Shown here in pieces: positions 45,631 to 57,805 of a DNA stretch of 64,000 nucleotides. The stretch covers positions 2,058,915 to 2,122,914 of the forward strand of contig NW_004450397.1 of NCBI RefSeq assembly GCF_000321225.1, read 5' to 3'. The notes under the pieces were generated by a model, which saw only the letters and a list, made by a program, of their open reading frames with translations, was not told the origin of the DNA and ran no database searches. Position numbers and translations under genes: made by a program. The stretch comes from Odobenus rosmarus divergens (Eukaryota; Chordata; Mammalia; Carnivora; Odobenidae). The first letter of the stretch is position 1, and the number at the start of each line of letters is the position of its first letter.

Positions 45631-46680
45631 AGTGATTGTACACCCACTTTGGAAAAGAGTTTGGTGGTTTTTTAAAAAAACAAAAACAAAAATAAACAGC
45701 AACAACAAAATACCTAAACATACTCTGAACCAAATTATCCAGTAGTTATACTCCTTAGTATTTACCCAGAGGAGTTGAAAACATATCCACATATAGAAAG
45801 ACCTGCAAATGGTTGTTTATAGTAGCTTTATTCATAATTGTCAAAATGTGGAAGCAACCAAGATGTTCTTCAGTGGGTGAACAGATAAATAGGCAGTGGT
45901 GGATTCATACAACGGAAAACTATTATTCAGCACCAAAAAGACATGAGCTATCAAGCCATTAAGAGACATGGAGGAATCCTGGGGCGTCTGGGTGGCTCAG
46001 TCGTTAAGCGTCTGCCTTCGGTTCAGGTCATGATCCCAGGGTCCTGGGATTGAGCCCCACATCGGGCTCCTTGCTCAGTGGAAAACCTGCTTGCACTCCC
46101 CCTGCTTGTGTTCCTGCTCTCACTATTTCTCTCTCTGTCAAATAAATAAATAAAATCTTTTAAAAAAAGAGAGAGACATGGAGGAATCCTAAATGCATAT
46201 TGCTAAGTGAAAGAAGCTGAACTGAAAAAGGCTACATACTGTATGATTCTAATTATATGACATTCTGTTAAAGGCAAAACTATGAAGACAAAAAAGATCA
46301 GTGGTTGATAGGAGTGGGAATGGGGAGAAATGAGTAGGCAGAGCACAGAGGAATTTTAGGCAATGAAAATACTCTGTATGATATTGTAATGTAATAATAC
46401 ATGTAATAATATTGTAATATAATGTAATAATAACATATATACTTTTGTCCAAACCCATAGAATGTATAACACCAAGAGTGAACCCTTTAGGTGGTTATCA
46501 TGAGTCAATGTAGGTTCAACTTTGTAAAAAATGTACCCTTTTAGTGAGTGATGTTGACAATTGGAGAATCTATGCATGTGTGGGGCAGGGGATATATGAG
46601 AAATTTCTGTACCTTCCTTTCAATTTTGCTGTAAATGTAAAACTGGTTTAAAAATAAATTTTTATGAAGGAAAAATATCA
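45631..46680 (+). repeat. Old L1M 3' end, split by a SINE
   Basis: TACACCCACTTTGGAAAAGAGTTTGG, AGTAGCTTTATTCATAATTGTC, AGCAACCAAGATGTTCTTCAG, GGATTCATACAACGGAAAACTATTATTCAGC, GTGAAAGAAGCTGAACTGAAAAAGGCTACATACTGTATGATTC and, at the end, TAAAACTGGTTTAAAAATAAA. This is the typical 3' portion of old L1M elements, joined straight to the endonuclease part above. Confidence 0.85.
45981..46171 (+). mobile_element. Carnivore tRNA-derived SINE inside L1M
   Basis: GGGGCGTCTGGGTGGCTCAG to AAATAAATAAATAAAATC and A-tail. A perfect 19-base duplication (AGAGACATGGAGGAATCCT) lies at 45962-45980 and 46172-46190. Confidence 0.97.
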
Positions 46681-47179
46681 TGGAATTTAGGTAAAGTGAT
46701 AAGGTGATAAATTTGAGTGATATGCCCACTACTCTAAGTTAGAACTTGGATTTAATCCAAAGTTTTGTTTTCTTATTTCCTTCAGAAGTCTGAGTATACT
46801 CTATTGCCTTTAAAAATAGAAACAAGTTCAAGCATATCTGTGAAGGCCATAATTCTAAATGAGTTAACCTTACCTATTAAAAGATTTAGGTAAAAAAAAA
46901 GTAAACTCTTGACTAAAAATTATGCAGGGAGATTATAAATTAAAAGTTAGGCAAAGATGTATTAATCAAATGCAAAAAAAGAAAGGAGAGATTATAATAT
47001 TAATATCAGATTTAAAAAAGAGTTAAAAGCAAAATAAAATTGAATATTTCCAATAGGCCATTTTTATGGCAGTATAAAATCTGTAAGTGTGCAATTATAG
47101 TAATTATAGGAATGCGCCAAATAGTTCAATAGGTATTTTATAATTCTGCTTTATATATTTAGAAGTTATGTTATTAATT
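46681..47179. other. Unrecognised AT-rich sequence
   Basis: Nothing recognised. Confidence 0.4.
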
Positions 47180-48960
47180 TCCCCCATATTTGGAATTGTA
47201 TGTACCTGGTGGATTAGCTTTTATCATTTTGAAGTTATTCTCTTTAGGATTTCCTTTCTTTAAAATCTCTTTTGTCTGATATTAATATAGTTATACTAGC
47301 TTTCTTTGGTTTTGTATTTGCATGGTAGATCTTTTTTCATTCTTTTTACAAACTTTCTATATAATTATGTTTTAGGAATCTTGTGTAAATTTCTTAGGGT
47401 TTTGGTTTTTAAATCTAGTCTTCAACTTTTTAAAAATTAAAACATTAATTTACATTTTGTATAATACTAATGTGTGGTTATAATCTGCTCTCTGGTTTTT
47501 TACTTGCTCTTTGTTTCATATGTTCAAGTTTCTTTTATTCTCCTTTCTTGGCTTCCTTTTTATTATAAAAAATATTTTCAATTACATTTTTCCCTAAGAA
47601 GTTTGGGACTTATATAAATTGTTTACTACCTTTGGGGGGATTACTTTAGAGATTATGTTTCATATTTAAAAGCACTTAAAATCTAATATTAAAAAATAAT
47701 TTTATCCTCAAAAATACAAGGAAGTTAAAATAATTTAGCTATATTTGCACTTCTTCTAACTTATATGTTATCGTTGTATATTTTAATTTTATCCTATTAT
47801 TATGATAACCTGATGAGACATTATTATTAGTGCTTTATTAAATTAATAATGTTTAGATTTACTCATGTATTTACCATATCCACTGGTCACCTCATATAAA
47901 ATAGCAAATATGTCTACATATACACTCTTCCTCCTCTTATTTTGGTCTATTTCTTAATTCTGTAATAGCTACCAATTTCTAACATGCCACATGATTGTCT
48001 TCTTAGAAAATTATTTTGTTTGTTGTATCTCTTCTCCCAACTAAAATGTAAATTCTGAATGCAGTGTCTTTTGTCGCATATGTTCATCACTTATGTTCAT
48101 GGATTTGCCCCAAGCATCTAGAACAGTTCCTGCCCCATATAATCAAGACAAATAACATATTTATTCAGTAAAATAATTAATTTATTTTAACATCTCTTAT
48201 GCTCCATCCTGACATCTATATTCTTCTGTCCGAAGTACATCTTTTAGAAGTTCCCTTTGTAAAGATTTGCTGGTTTGCTCCCTGATTTTTCTTACTTTTA
48301 TTCTTAATAGATATTTAGCAGCATATAGAATGCTTTTGTTATTTTATGTTAAAACTTTGAAGATATCCGTTTTCTGGCATCTGGCTTCCATTTTTGCTGT
48401 TGAGCAGTAGGCTTTCAGCCTATCTCTCCCTCCTTTGTGATAATCTCTATCTTATCTCTGGCTACTTTAAGAGCTTCTTTTCATATTTGAGACTCTGCCT
48501 TTTCACAGTGTTGTGTTTGGTATGGATTTCTTTATATTTATCTTTATCTTTTATCTTGTTTATTAGTTTTCTTGAATCCATGGTTTGTCTTTCATCAGTT
48601 CTGAACAATTCTCTGTTGTTTTATCTTCAAATACTATTTCTATCCCACTTTTTTCTATGCTTCTTTTAAACTTTGATTAGACATGTGTTAGACCCCACTC
48701 TGGCCTTCATGTATTTTTTCTGTTGCTGCTGATTCATTCTTGCTGGCTCTCTTTGACAATGTCTTGCTTCTTGCATGCGTTTTTACTCTGAGCTGCCCTT
48801 TTTCCTTGGAGAATTATTTGTGGGAATTCTTCAGGCTAGAATGAATGTGTATTCCTTCAGAAAGGATTTGCTTTTGCTATCTAAAGGGCATCACCTGGTC
48901 TGAGGATGGTTTATGTTAAATTGGTGGCTGGAGGTCTTTTTTTCCTCTGCTTAACTTGAT
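47180..48960 (-). repeat. Old L1M fragment, endonuclease to ORF1
   Basis: Reversed L1 text: TCTGATATTAATATAGTTATACTAGCTTTC and GTATTTGCATGGTAGATC (ORF2 endonuclease side), then CTTTTAGAAGTTCCCTTTGTAAAG, TTCTGGCATCTGGCTTCCAT, TTTATCTTCAAATACTATTTC and GACATGTGTTAGACC (ORF1 side). Strongly decayed; boundaries approximate. Confidence 0.7.
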
Positions 48961-49869
48961 GTGAAATTGGATTACACATCTATGCTAGTGATAGTTCAAG
49001 GATCTCTTTCCCATCTGCTTTACACTGTACCAAGGCATCTTTTCTCAGCCCCCTTGGGATTGAAGTGGAGTACGTTCATTTCTGAGTCCCCCGTGCCCTC
49101 TGAGAATACAACTCTATTATTGAAAATTTGTTTTTCCACTTTGGTTGGACACTGAGTGTTGCTTTCTTTCATTCTTTCTTCCCACCCCAAGCTCATTTGC
49201 TGCCCTTCTGCCTATGTAGCTGTGATAATGTAAGCTTGAGTTTCCCAAGTATGTCAAGTATTGCCAACAAAACAAGCTTCAGTGTTTGCTAACTTTCTTG
49301 CATTTCTGTCTTTACTTTTTTACTAGGTCTTTGGTGAGATATTTATATGCCCAAGCACAAAATAATATATCATCAACCTCATGTTGAATAGTTTTCAGCT
49401 AAAGAGTCCATCTGACAAGTTAATCCACAGTATCACTGTTCCACTGTTCCTAGAAATAATTTCAAATCAATGGGACTATTAGAGATTGTTTAATGAATAA
49501 CATCTGGGAGAAGTGGTTAACAGAGATGTGAAGGAAGACTGTGGGAGAGAACTGACAATGTGCTTGACTCTAGTTACTTTTCACACTGCAACTTGATACA
49601 TTTTTTCCAACACAATATTTTTTTTGGTGACTAGCAGTAATATCTGGGATAAAATTCGAGCATTCATAGGCTTTCAGGCACAAGTTCATGCTTACTTTTG
49701 AAACCATTTTGCCCATTAAAAAAAATGTTATAATCCTTTCTTGATTTTGTGTATTGTGTATTGATATAATTAGATCTTTCCCCTCTCAAAGATCAAACAT
49801 AAATTCACCTATGTTTTTTTTAACTATTTCCACTTTCTTAATCTCTATTTTTAATTAATCAGGAGATTA
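48961..49869. other. Unrecognised sequence, possibly the 5' end of the L1M
   Basis: Directly follows the L1M fragment. Its first part could be the old 5' UTR; nothing else recognised. Confidence 0.35.
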
Positions 49870-50066
49870 CTTTTTTTTAATATTTTATTTATTTATTTGA
49901 TAGAGAGAGACACAGCGAGAGAGGGAACACAAGCAGGGGGAGTGGGAGAGGGAGAAGCAGGCTTCCTGCTGAGCAGGGAGCCCGATGTGGGGCTCGATCC
50001 CAGGACCCCAGGATCCTGACCGGAGCCGAAGACAGATGCTTAACGACTGAGCCACCCAGGCGCCCC
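49870..50066 (-). mobile_element. Carnivore tRNA-derived SINE
   Basis: T-rich start, ATTTTATTTATTTATTTGATAG, then the reversed body to GCCACCCAGGCGCCCC. AGGAGATTA flanks at 49861-49869 and 50067-50075. Confidence 0.96.
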
Positions 50067-50075
50067 AGGAGATTA

Positions 50076-50327
50076 TTTTTTATGTATTAACATTTTCTTT
50101 TATTCCAAGGAGTTAACCAGTTGTATAGTACAATTTATTAAATACAAATATTATGTCACTATTTTAGAATTTTGCCAATAGCATAAATTAATGTTGCCTA
50201 TTTATGACTGTCTGTCTATTATATAATTATTTCTACCTATTATGAAATGTTATTTTAGTTTTATACATTTAAATTATAGACATTAATTTTAAGGTAAATC
50301 TTACCTTTTTTCCATAATTATTATATT
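50076..50327. other. AT-rich spacer
   Basis: Between two SINEs in the same orientation; nothing recognised. Confidence 0.4.
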
Positions 50328-50336
50328 TACAAATAG

Positions 50337-50544
50337 GTTTATTTTTTATTTTTTTAATGATTTTATTTATTCATTTGAGAGAGAGAGAGCATGTGCAGGG
50401 GGAGGGGCAGAGGGAGAGGGACAAGCAGACAGACTCCCTGCTGAGCACAGAGCCTTCCATGACCCAGGGCTTGATCCCAGAACCCCAGATTCATCACCTG
50501 AACCAAAGGCAAACACTTAACCAACAGAGCCACCCAGGAGCCCC
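50337..50544 (-). mobile_element. Carnivore tRNA-derived SINE
   Basis: Reversed body from GATTTTATTTATTCATTTGAG to GCCACCCAGGAGCCCC. TACAAATAG flanks at 50328-50336 and 50545-50553. More diverged than its neighbour at 49.9 kb. Confidence 0.94.
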
Positions 50545-50553
50545 TACAAATAG

Positions 50554-52243
50554 TTTTGAATTCCACCTATATTTTTATTTAATTATGGATATTCCTTTAG
50601 TCAGTGGTGATTTATTTACATACTGCAGGTATAAGAATATCTTATAATCTTTAAAAGGAGACTTTCATTTGGTCAGGGGGAAAATTTCTTTTCCTAAAGA
50701 ATCAAAGTGGGATAAAAGAAGTTATCTGAAATGGTAAACTGAGCAAGTCCATGTACCTTAAATTTGAAAGTGAAGTTTTATCATACATATTCTCTGGTTT
50801 ATATATTCACTTAGGTAGAGTCAGTAGATACGAGTTCTTTATGTCTTGAGTTTTCAAACACTTGATTCATGCTCTGATTCTAACACCAGAGTTATAGATC
50901 TTGCCTGGTTGAAATAAACGAATCAACATTTAATTGACTCAGTTGCTCATAGTATATGCAGGTTGACTTGTGAACATTGGACCTGGAGAAACACATCTAC
51001 TGAAATTCTGAGCCCTCAGAATTTCCTTCATACATATACAGTCATTACTTGAAATGTATTTCTATTACACTTTATCCATTCAAGCACTGAAATCTTCTAT
51101 AATATTACACCTTTTATGTAAATACCATATGTATACATCTATCTGAAATTGAGGAGTTCTGAAATTATTGAGAATAATACTACCTGAAAGCTGTTTTACT
51201 GATTTGGCATGAAGGATTCTTTATCTTTAGCATTTGACTTAGCTTATCTGATTCTAAATTCTTACCACAATAAAACACATGTTATCATTCAGAAGTATAC
51301 TATCCTTGAGATGGCTGAACTTTGAACTTTGCTGTCTATATAAAACTTAACCATATATAGCAACTAACTTATCCAGGTTGACAGATTATTGTTAGCAATT
51401 ACCCATTTATATTATTTTTATATTATTATTTTATATTATTACTTTATATTATTTTATAATTTATCAAATCATTTCTTATTTTTAATTCTTCCAGTACCTA
51501 TCATAAAGTTACAGCATGGTTTGTATATGTCAGGTTACAGAATATGGATATGGGAGTCTAAAAGTTTTATTCAAGAATATTTCATAAAGATGCTTAAAAA
51601 ACCATATCCCTAAATGAAAAAATACTTTCTGGTGCATGTTTCAGAAGCACTTTTATTCAAGTCTGCCTAATGAATAGAACTTGAGTGAACATCTGTTTAG
51701 ATGCTTAGATAAAACATAAATGGATTTAACTTTCCTTGGGAATATATATATGCTTTTGTAAAAATATCTAAATAAAATTGCATCGTTATGAATTTATATT
51801 TTTTCTTCCTTAAATTATATTTATTTTCTTTCATCAAATTTTTAGAAATATGAAACATATTTACACCGGTGTAGATATTCATTGTGTTTATTCTGTAGCA
51901 AAATCCACGCTTATTATCAGAAAAATCTTGGTTGAGATATTTTTAGTCTTATTTTGCACTCATCAACTCTTCTTGGCCCCTTAGGTTGCATCCTGAGACC
52001 TGGCATTACTCTATATTTTGTGTTACAGCGCGCCGAGTAGAATACTCTACTGTATCCTAGAAACAATAATAATTTTTGCTCTAATGTGTACTGATAGGAC
52101 AAGTATTTCAACAAACCTGAGTTGTTAATGTGGTAAACACAAAAGATACTATACCAAGACTTTGTAAAGGTTAACATTGCTACAGTTTTGCAATGCAAGC
52201 ACATATTTCCCCTAACAAGATTAGTAATACCAGCTGCCTGCAT
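50554..52243. other. Unrecognised AT-rich sequence
   Basis: No repeat or gene recognised. The minus-strand frame at 51917-52243 (108 residues) has no family resemblance and a chance length. Confidence 0.4.
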
Positions 52244-52246
52244 TCA

Positions 52247-52550
52247 AAGAGCACTGGGTATTATACGCAAACAATGACTCCTGGATCACTACATCAGAAA
52301 CTAATGATGTGGCTCAGTCGTTAAGCGTCTGCCTTCGGCTCAGGTCATGATCCCAGAGTCCTGGGATCGAGCCCCGCATCGGGCTCCCTGCTCCGCGGGA
52401 AGCCTGCTTCTCCCTCTCCCACTCCCCCTGCTTGTGTTCCCTCTCTCACTGTGTCTCTCTCTGTCAAATAAATAAATAAATAAAATCTTAAAAAAAAAAA
52501 AAACTAATGATGTATTGTATGCTAACATGACATAATAAAATAAAATTAAA
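52247..52550 (+). mobile_element. Short L1 3' end, split by a SINE
   Basis: GAGCACTGGGTATTATACGC, AACAATGACTCCTGGATCAC and CAGAAACTAATGATG, then after the SINE TGTATTGTATGCTAACATGAC, ATAATAAAATAAAATT and A-tail. The last 110 or so bases of a carnivore L1. CAAAG on both sides may be its target duplication. Confidence 0.9.
52311..52500 (+). mobile_element. 5'-truncated carnivore SINE inside an L1 tail
   Basis: Begins at GGCTCAGTCG, so about ten bases of the usual head are missing. The rest runs to AAATAAATAAATAAATAAAATC and an A-tail. A 13-base duplication AAACTAATGATGT lies at 52298-52310 and about 52501-52513. Confidence 0.95.
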
Positions 52551-52559
52551 AAAACAAAG

Positions 52560-53322
52560 AGACAATTTAACTTCAATTTCAGTATTATATGAAACGCTGA
52601 ATTAAAGAAAAACAGTAATAGTTAAATTCAATTGAAATATGTACCATAATTACAAATAAAGAAATTAAAGCATACCTTCATGTTACCTGCTGTGACTGTT
52701 ATAAATGAACAAAATGGAATATTTGAATTTCTATTATGGGGAGCTATTTGCAAAAAATTAAAATGATATTATAATGTGAAGTTTTTGCAAATGTCTTTAC
52801 ACTGATTTTAATCCTCTTTTATGGTATGTTCTCTTGTTTGTAAATCCCAAGAGACTAAAAATTCATGTTCCTTTATCTAAGTGGTAGCTATAGTGGACTG
52901 ATGTTCATTCACCTTCATCTTTTCCAACCTTTCTGATCTGTAGAGGCTGAAAGTTAAAAAGCTACATTTCCCAGAACCATGTGAAACTTGAGTTCTGTAT
53001 GTTCTTTGAGTTTTGCCCATTAGATCTATTTGAGTGAAACATGGAAGGTAAAAAAAAAAAAGAAAGAAAGAAAGAAAGAAAAGGAATCTGGGCTATGCAT
53101 ATAAGATTTTTCTGCTGGTAAGCACCTGGTGGAATTAGCTAATAGTCTAGGGTACCTTTCCAAGATCATGGTTTCCTTGATCAGAATTGTATTCTCTTAA
53201 CAACTTCCTTATCATGACCAGCTTTTTGATGGTCTGGTTCTGTGGCAAATCCCTCAGGATCATTCTGTTAAATGCAGTTTAGTGTCTGGGGGCAGACTTC
53301 ACTATAGTACTGAAAGTCATTT
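52560..53322. other. Mostly unrecognised; short (GAAA)n
   Basis: A12 followed by GAAA units at 53049-53084. Text at 52890-53040 (CTACATTTCCCAGAACCATG, TTTTGCCCATTAGATC) looks like an old LTR or repeat, not named. Confidence 0.4.
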
Positions 53323-53337
53323 AAGATTCCATAATGC

Positions 53338-53534
53338 GGGTGCCTGGGTGGCTCAGATGGTTAAGCGTCTGCCTTCGGCTCAGGTCATGATCCCAGGGTC
53401 CTGGGATCGAGTCCCGCATTGGGCTCCCTGCTCCTTGGGAGCCTGCTTCTCCCTCTGCTTCTCTCTCTCTCTCTCTCCCCCTCTCTCTCTCCCTCTGTCT
53501 CTCATGAATAAAAATAAAATAAAATTAAAAAAAA
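53338..53534 (+). mobile_element. Carnivore tRNA-derived SINE
   Basis: GGGTGCCTGGGTGGCTCAGA to CATGAATAAAAATAAAA and A-tail, the same CATGAATAAA tail type as the SINE at 6819. A perfect 15-base duplication AAGATTCCATAATGC lies at 53323-53337 and 53535-53549. Confidence 0.97.
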
Positions 53535-53549
53535 AAGATTCCATAATGC

Positions 53550-54956
53550 ATCTTTTTTTCTCTTTATAGTAGCAGAGTATGTCCTCTGCATTTGAATTGA
53601 CTGATATAATTAACAATAATATATTTTAAATTTTATTTACTTATTTCAACTGTTATTTTTTATCAGAAAAATATATTCATATGGTAAACCAAAAAAAGTA
53701 GAGATGATCCTATAGTAAAAAATAGAAATTCCTTAGCCCACCACTCCTACTTCTAGTCCTATAACTAACAATCACTTTTAAATATTTCAGGGTTTTGTAC
53801 TTTGGTTACTTCATATCTCTGGGTAATCACAACAGTCTTGATTGTGTCAGACACATTCTGTTGATTTTCTGCTAGATTATACTTATACTTCTTCCCACCT
53901 CTTTTCCCCACAACCACCCAATATAATCACCATTTTTAACCCTTTATTGATTGTATTTGTAACTTTAAATAACATATCCATACTTTTAGCCCCTTTCCAT
54001 CAACTCTAGGAATAATATTTTGACTTTCCTCTTTGTAAGATGAAGATATACACCATCCTGACGCTCCTGACCTCCCTCCTCTCCCACTTCTACCTTCATC
54101 CTTTCTCTTCCCTTTATAGTTCTAACTAGAGTAAATAGCACATTTTCTTTCTCTTAAAAATTTCTGTTGAACCTCAAAGGGTTTTAAACTTTCTACAAAC
54201 ATATCGAGATTTGGTAATGAAGGTTTTGTTTCTCCTGTGCAGTTGTTCATGACTTTATTACATTTTCTCTTGGTCATTTAATGCCTCAACTTTCAAATCA
54301 GAAATTCCACTCTAGCCTATCCTTTTACTGAAATTCCTCTGTTGCTTTGGTTCTTCATTTGCTGTTCTCTTAATCTTTTTCTCTGCTTTGCATTTTGTGA
54401 AGCACCAGGAACTACACAGTACACTAAAACATAACTAATTACACTTGTCCAAAAAGAGTAGGCTAATGCTTTATTCTGGGTTTCCCAAACTTTGATAACG
54501 TTATTTAGTTTGCAGCAGAATAACTTCAGGGAACAATACACACAAAATCCTTGCCCCCTTTCCTGGCCAATAGTTGAAAAATTACAAGCCATTATTCTAG
54601 GTTTACATATTATTTTCCTGAAATATTTTACTATGTACTTTTTTATATTGAGGCTCATTAGCCAATTCCATGCTAACTCACAGAGTTATGATTTTTTTTC
54701 CATCTTAACATCATTTAGCTTAGTATTCTTCTCGTAAGTGTTTATGTCAATTGACACTTTTGGCATTTCATTGGATTTTTTTTCATGATTCCTCCAGATA
54801 TTTATGATTATACAAGATACTTCCACCCCTTTGTGAGGCAGTTTTAATATATATGGATATTAGTTATTGTATATATTATTTACAATTAAATACTGTATGA
54901 AAGTAGAATATAAATTTAGATAAAGGATATTACTTTCCTGTAATATTAACTTTCAA
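53550..54956. other. Unrecognised sequence
   Basis: The part at 53640-54010 (ATATTCATATGGTAAACC, CCTTAGCCCACCACTCCTAC, CAATCACTTTTAAATA) resembles a widespread decayed repeat end, but I cannot name it. No gene. Confidence 0.35.
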
Positions 54957-54971
54957 GAATGCTGAAGTCCC

Positions 54972-55162
54972 CTTGGGGCACCTGGGTGGCTCAATCAGTT
55001 AAGCATCTGCCTTCGGCTCAGATCATGATCCCAGGACCCTGGGATCGAGGCCCGCATTGGGTTCCCTGCTCAGCAGGGAGTCTGCTTCTCCCTCTCCCCC
55101 TGCTCATATTCTCTCTCTCTGTCAAACAAATAAATAAAATCTTAAAAAAAAAAAAAAAAAAG
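54972..55162 (+). mobile_element. Carnivore tRNA-derived SINE
   Basis: GGGGCACCTGGGTGGCTCAA to AAACAAATAAATAAAATC and a run of about 18 A. GAATGCTGAAGTCCC flanks at 54957-54971 and 55163-55177. Long pure A-tail and good match suggest a young copy. Confidence 0.97.
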
Positions 55163-55177
55163 GAATGCTGAAGTCCC

Positions 55178-56812
55178 AGTAATTACAGGTAGGAAAGAGA
55201 CAGGAAACTGGGGGCAGGTGGATCCAGAGTTAGGTACCTTCCATAGCTCTAGGCCTAGTCCTGTAGGGAGGGTCAGTATATGGATGCCAATGTCCAGGGT
55301 GGCTGCAGCTTCCTCCAGGGCAGGTCAGGATACTTGTAGGTGGATTAGTGCCTCGTTTGTAATTATAGATGGTGTGAATGATTTGGATTTGACTAGAGAC
55401 ATGATGACATGTGTGTCTTTGGGAGAAGGGGATGGCAAAATATGTCCAGGTTATCAGGAACAAGGAAAATGTCCCATCTTTACCAAGGAGATGCACTACA
55501 ATCAAGAAACAAAAACGTAAGTCCAGTTTCATATTTAGGAAGCCATGGCATAGGTCAGAAGAGTAGACTGCAACTCACTGGGCACAGAGGTGTCTTAGTG
55601 TTTATCAAAATGGGATTTATTATGATTCCCTGGAGTTCTGGCTGAAAATCGAGATACTTAGTCTTGTTCTAGTTGTTAGGCATGAGATAGGATCCATGTT
55701 AATCTGTATTAAGCTCCCTGGGAGATTTTTACAAATCTTAAAATTTATAAACACATCTGTAAGCATACCAGATACTGGGCTTAGGACAGGAAGACAAATA
55801 CTAGGCATTTTATTTCACTTGGTCTCTTCCCTTCACCTAAGTGTTCAGGCCAGTGATCCTAAACCACTTTCAGCCTTGTCACTGTGGGCAAAGGAGTGCA
55901 AAGACTGTGCTTATAGTTTGAAAGCACTTGTACTTGCCTTGGAGGGGAGCTAGGAAAGAATAGGGCTGAGAAAGGATTGTTCGTATTTACTGTCTTTTCT
56001 ATACTAATTGAATATGGCTGTAATATGTTAATTCTCATTTTGACTTTATCATATTCTAGTATGCTTTCCATGGCAAGTACTTTAAGATTATGTCTAATGG
56101 GTATAGCTTCATAATCAATGTAAAACAATGTATGAACATATTAAACATATTGCAGTTTATGAAGTCAAACTTCCGTTTGTAACATTCATGGATACAAAAA
56201 ATATCTGTCTTTTTCTTTAATAAAGATGAGAGTTGGATTAGTCATAAATTAGTAAAAAATAAGTCCTAAATATAATGTTGAAATAAAATGAAAATGAAGT
56301 TTCACATTCAATGACTAGGTTCTTTTCATTCCCCTGATGAATACAAAAAACCTGTTAGAGTCAAATCATCTGAAGTGTGCTCAGCTGCATTAAACTCCAG
56401 AGGCTTTAGGAGATGTTAAATGTGATTTTGATTTCACCTGCTGACTTTTTGAAGGCAACTTATTATAAGAAACGGTTGATAGTGATATCATGCTGTTGGT
56501 ACTTGAGCTTTCTGCTGGAGGTTGTAATCTAGTCTTTGCAAGCCTATAATTACTATTTCCTAATAATTCTAGGTTTTCATTGTTGAATGTGGATATGTCT
56601 AAAAGGTATTGAGAAGTAATACATAAACAGACATAGTGATAACATGATAAAAACAATTTTTGCATCAATAATAATATTTATTTTTTCTTATGAAATAATG
56701 GCATGCCATCAGCAGGTTAAGTTTTGTTTTGGGATGTTATTATTGTTTTTATAGTACTAAATTTATTAGTCTTTCAACTAGAAAGATATTTTATTCCAGT
56801 GTTATGAATCTA
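55178..56812. other. Unrecognised intergenic sequence
   Basis: No repeat or gene recognised. Frames at 55218-55520 (plus) and 55230-55532 (minus) mirror each other and have no motif. Confidence 0.4.
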
Positions 56813-56826
56813 TACATCACAGTTTT

Positions 56827-57027
56827 TTTTTAAATTTTATTTATTTGAGAGACAGAGAGCGAGAGAGAGAGCTAGCAAGCACGAGCAGAGGAAGGAACAG
56901 AGGGAGAGGGAGAAGCAGATTCCCCACTGAGCAGGGAGCCAGATGCAGGGCTTGATCCCAGGACTCCGGGATCATGACCTGAGCTGAAGGCAGATGCTTA
57001 ACCCACTGAGCCACCCAGGTGCCCCCG
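56827..57027 (-). mobile_element. Carnivore tRNA-derived SINE
   Basis: T-run, ATTTTATTTATTTGAGAGAC, body, then GCCACCCAGGTGCCCCC. A perfect 14-base duplication TACATCACAGTTTT lies at 56813-56826 and 57028-57041. Confidence 0.97.
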
Positions 57028-57041
57028 TACATCACAGTTTT

Positions 57042-57339
57042 GAGAAAGAAGTAAAAGATAGTGAAATTTTAAATTTAAATGTTTGTCCCTGGTTATTCAA
57101 AGTAAATATTTTAAAATTGTTTCCTATTAATAGTACTTTGTATGGAAAATATGGAAGTCATAACACCTCTGTAATGGAATGTGAAAATCTGAAAAAAATC
57201 CTCCTGGTAGAATCACCATTTCTCCTATGAAATATATAGACAATATAAGTGATCCACTAAACATGTAAATACTCCAAATATGAAGTTGAATTCTGCACAT
57301 GAAAACATATCATGCAGAGTACCTTTTATAAAAAATCAT
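57042..57339. other. Unrecognised AT-rich sequence
   Basis: Nothing recognised. Confidence 0.4.
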
Positions 57340-57545
57340 TTCATTTTAATGTGTTCCAAGCATTGTCCTAGGCACAAAGAATAGAGTTGTGATAAAGACA
57401 AGGGGTTTGCTTTTGTAGACCATATATTCTGATGGGGGAGACAGAAAGTGAACAAGTGAACAACAATTCCATGCTGACATGATGATGACTTGGATAATAG
57501 TTGTCAACAGAAGTGATGATGGATAGTGGGCTTTAATAGATGTTT
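57340..57545 (-). repeat. L2 LINE 3' end remnant
   Basis: TGTTCCAAGCATTGTCCTAGGCACAAAGAATAGAG, AGACCATATATTCTGATGGGGGAGACAGAAAGTGAACAAG follow the minus-strand L2 end. Confidence 0.75.
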
Positions 57546-57714
57546 TAAAGATATGTCCAATTATATTGCATGTGGTGTGCAACTAACAGAGAAGAATCTA
57601 TACTAACTCCTAGATTTTGAGCCCAAGATATTGAACTTTATGGCCAAATCATTCAGATACATAAGATAAACTAACATAATCTAAGAATAGAAATGACCTT
57701 CATGGTCTATTTGG

Positions 57715-57717
57715 CTA

Positions 57718-57770
<53 letters not shown>

Positions 57771-57771
57771 G
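57715..57771. repeat. (TATC)n microsatellite
   Basis: About fourteen perfect tetranucleotide units, followed by imperfect ones to about 57805. Likely length-polymorphic. Confidence 0.97.
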
Positions 57772-57805
57772 TCTTCTATCTATCTCTGTATATCCATATC
57801 TATAT

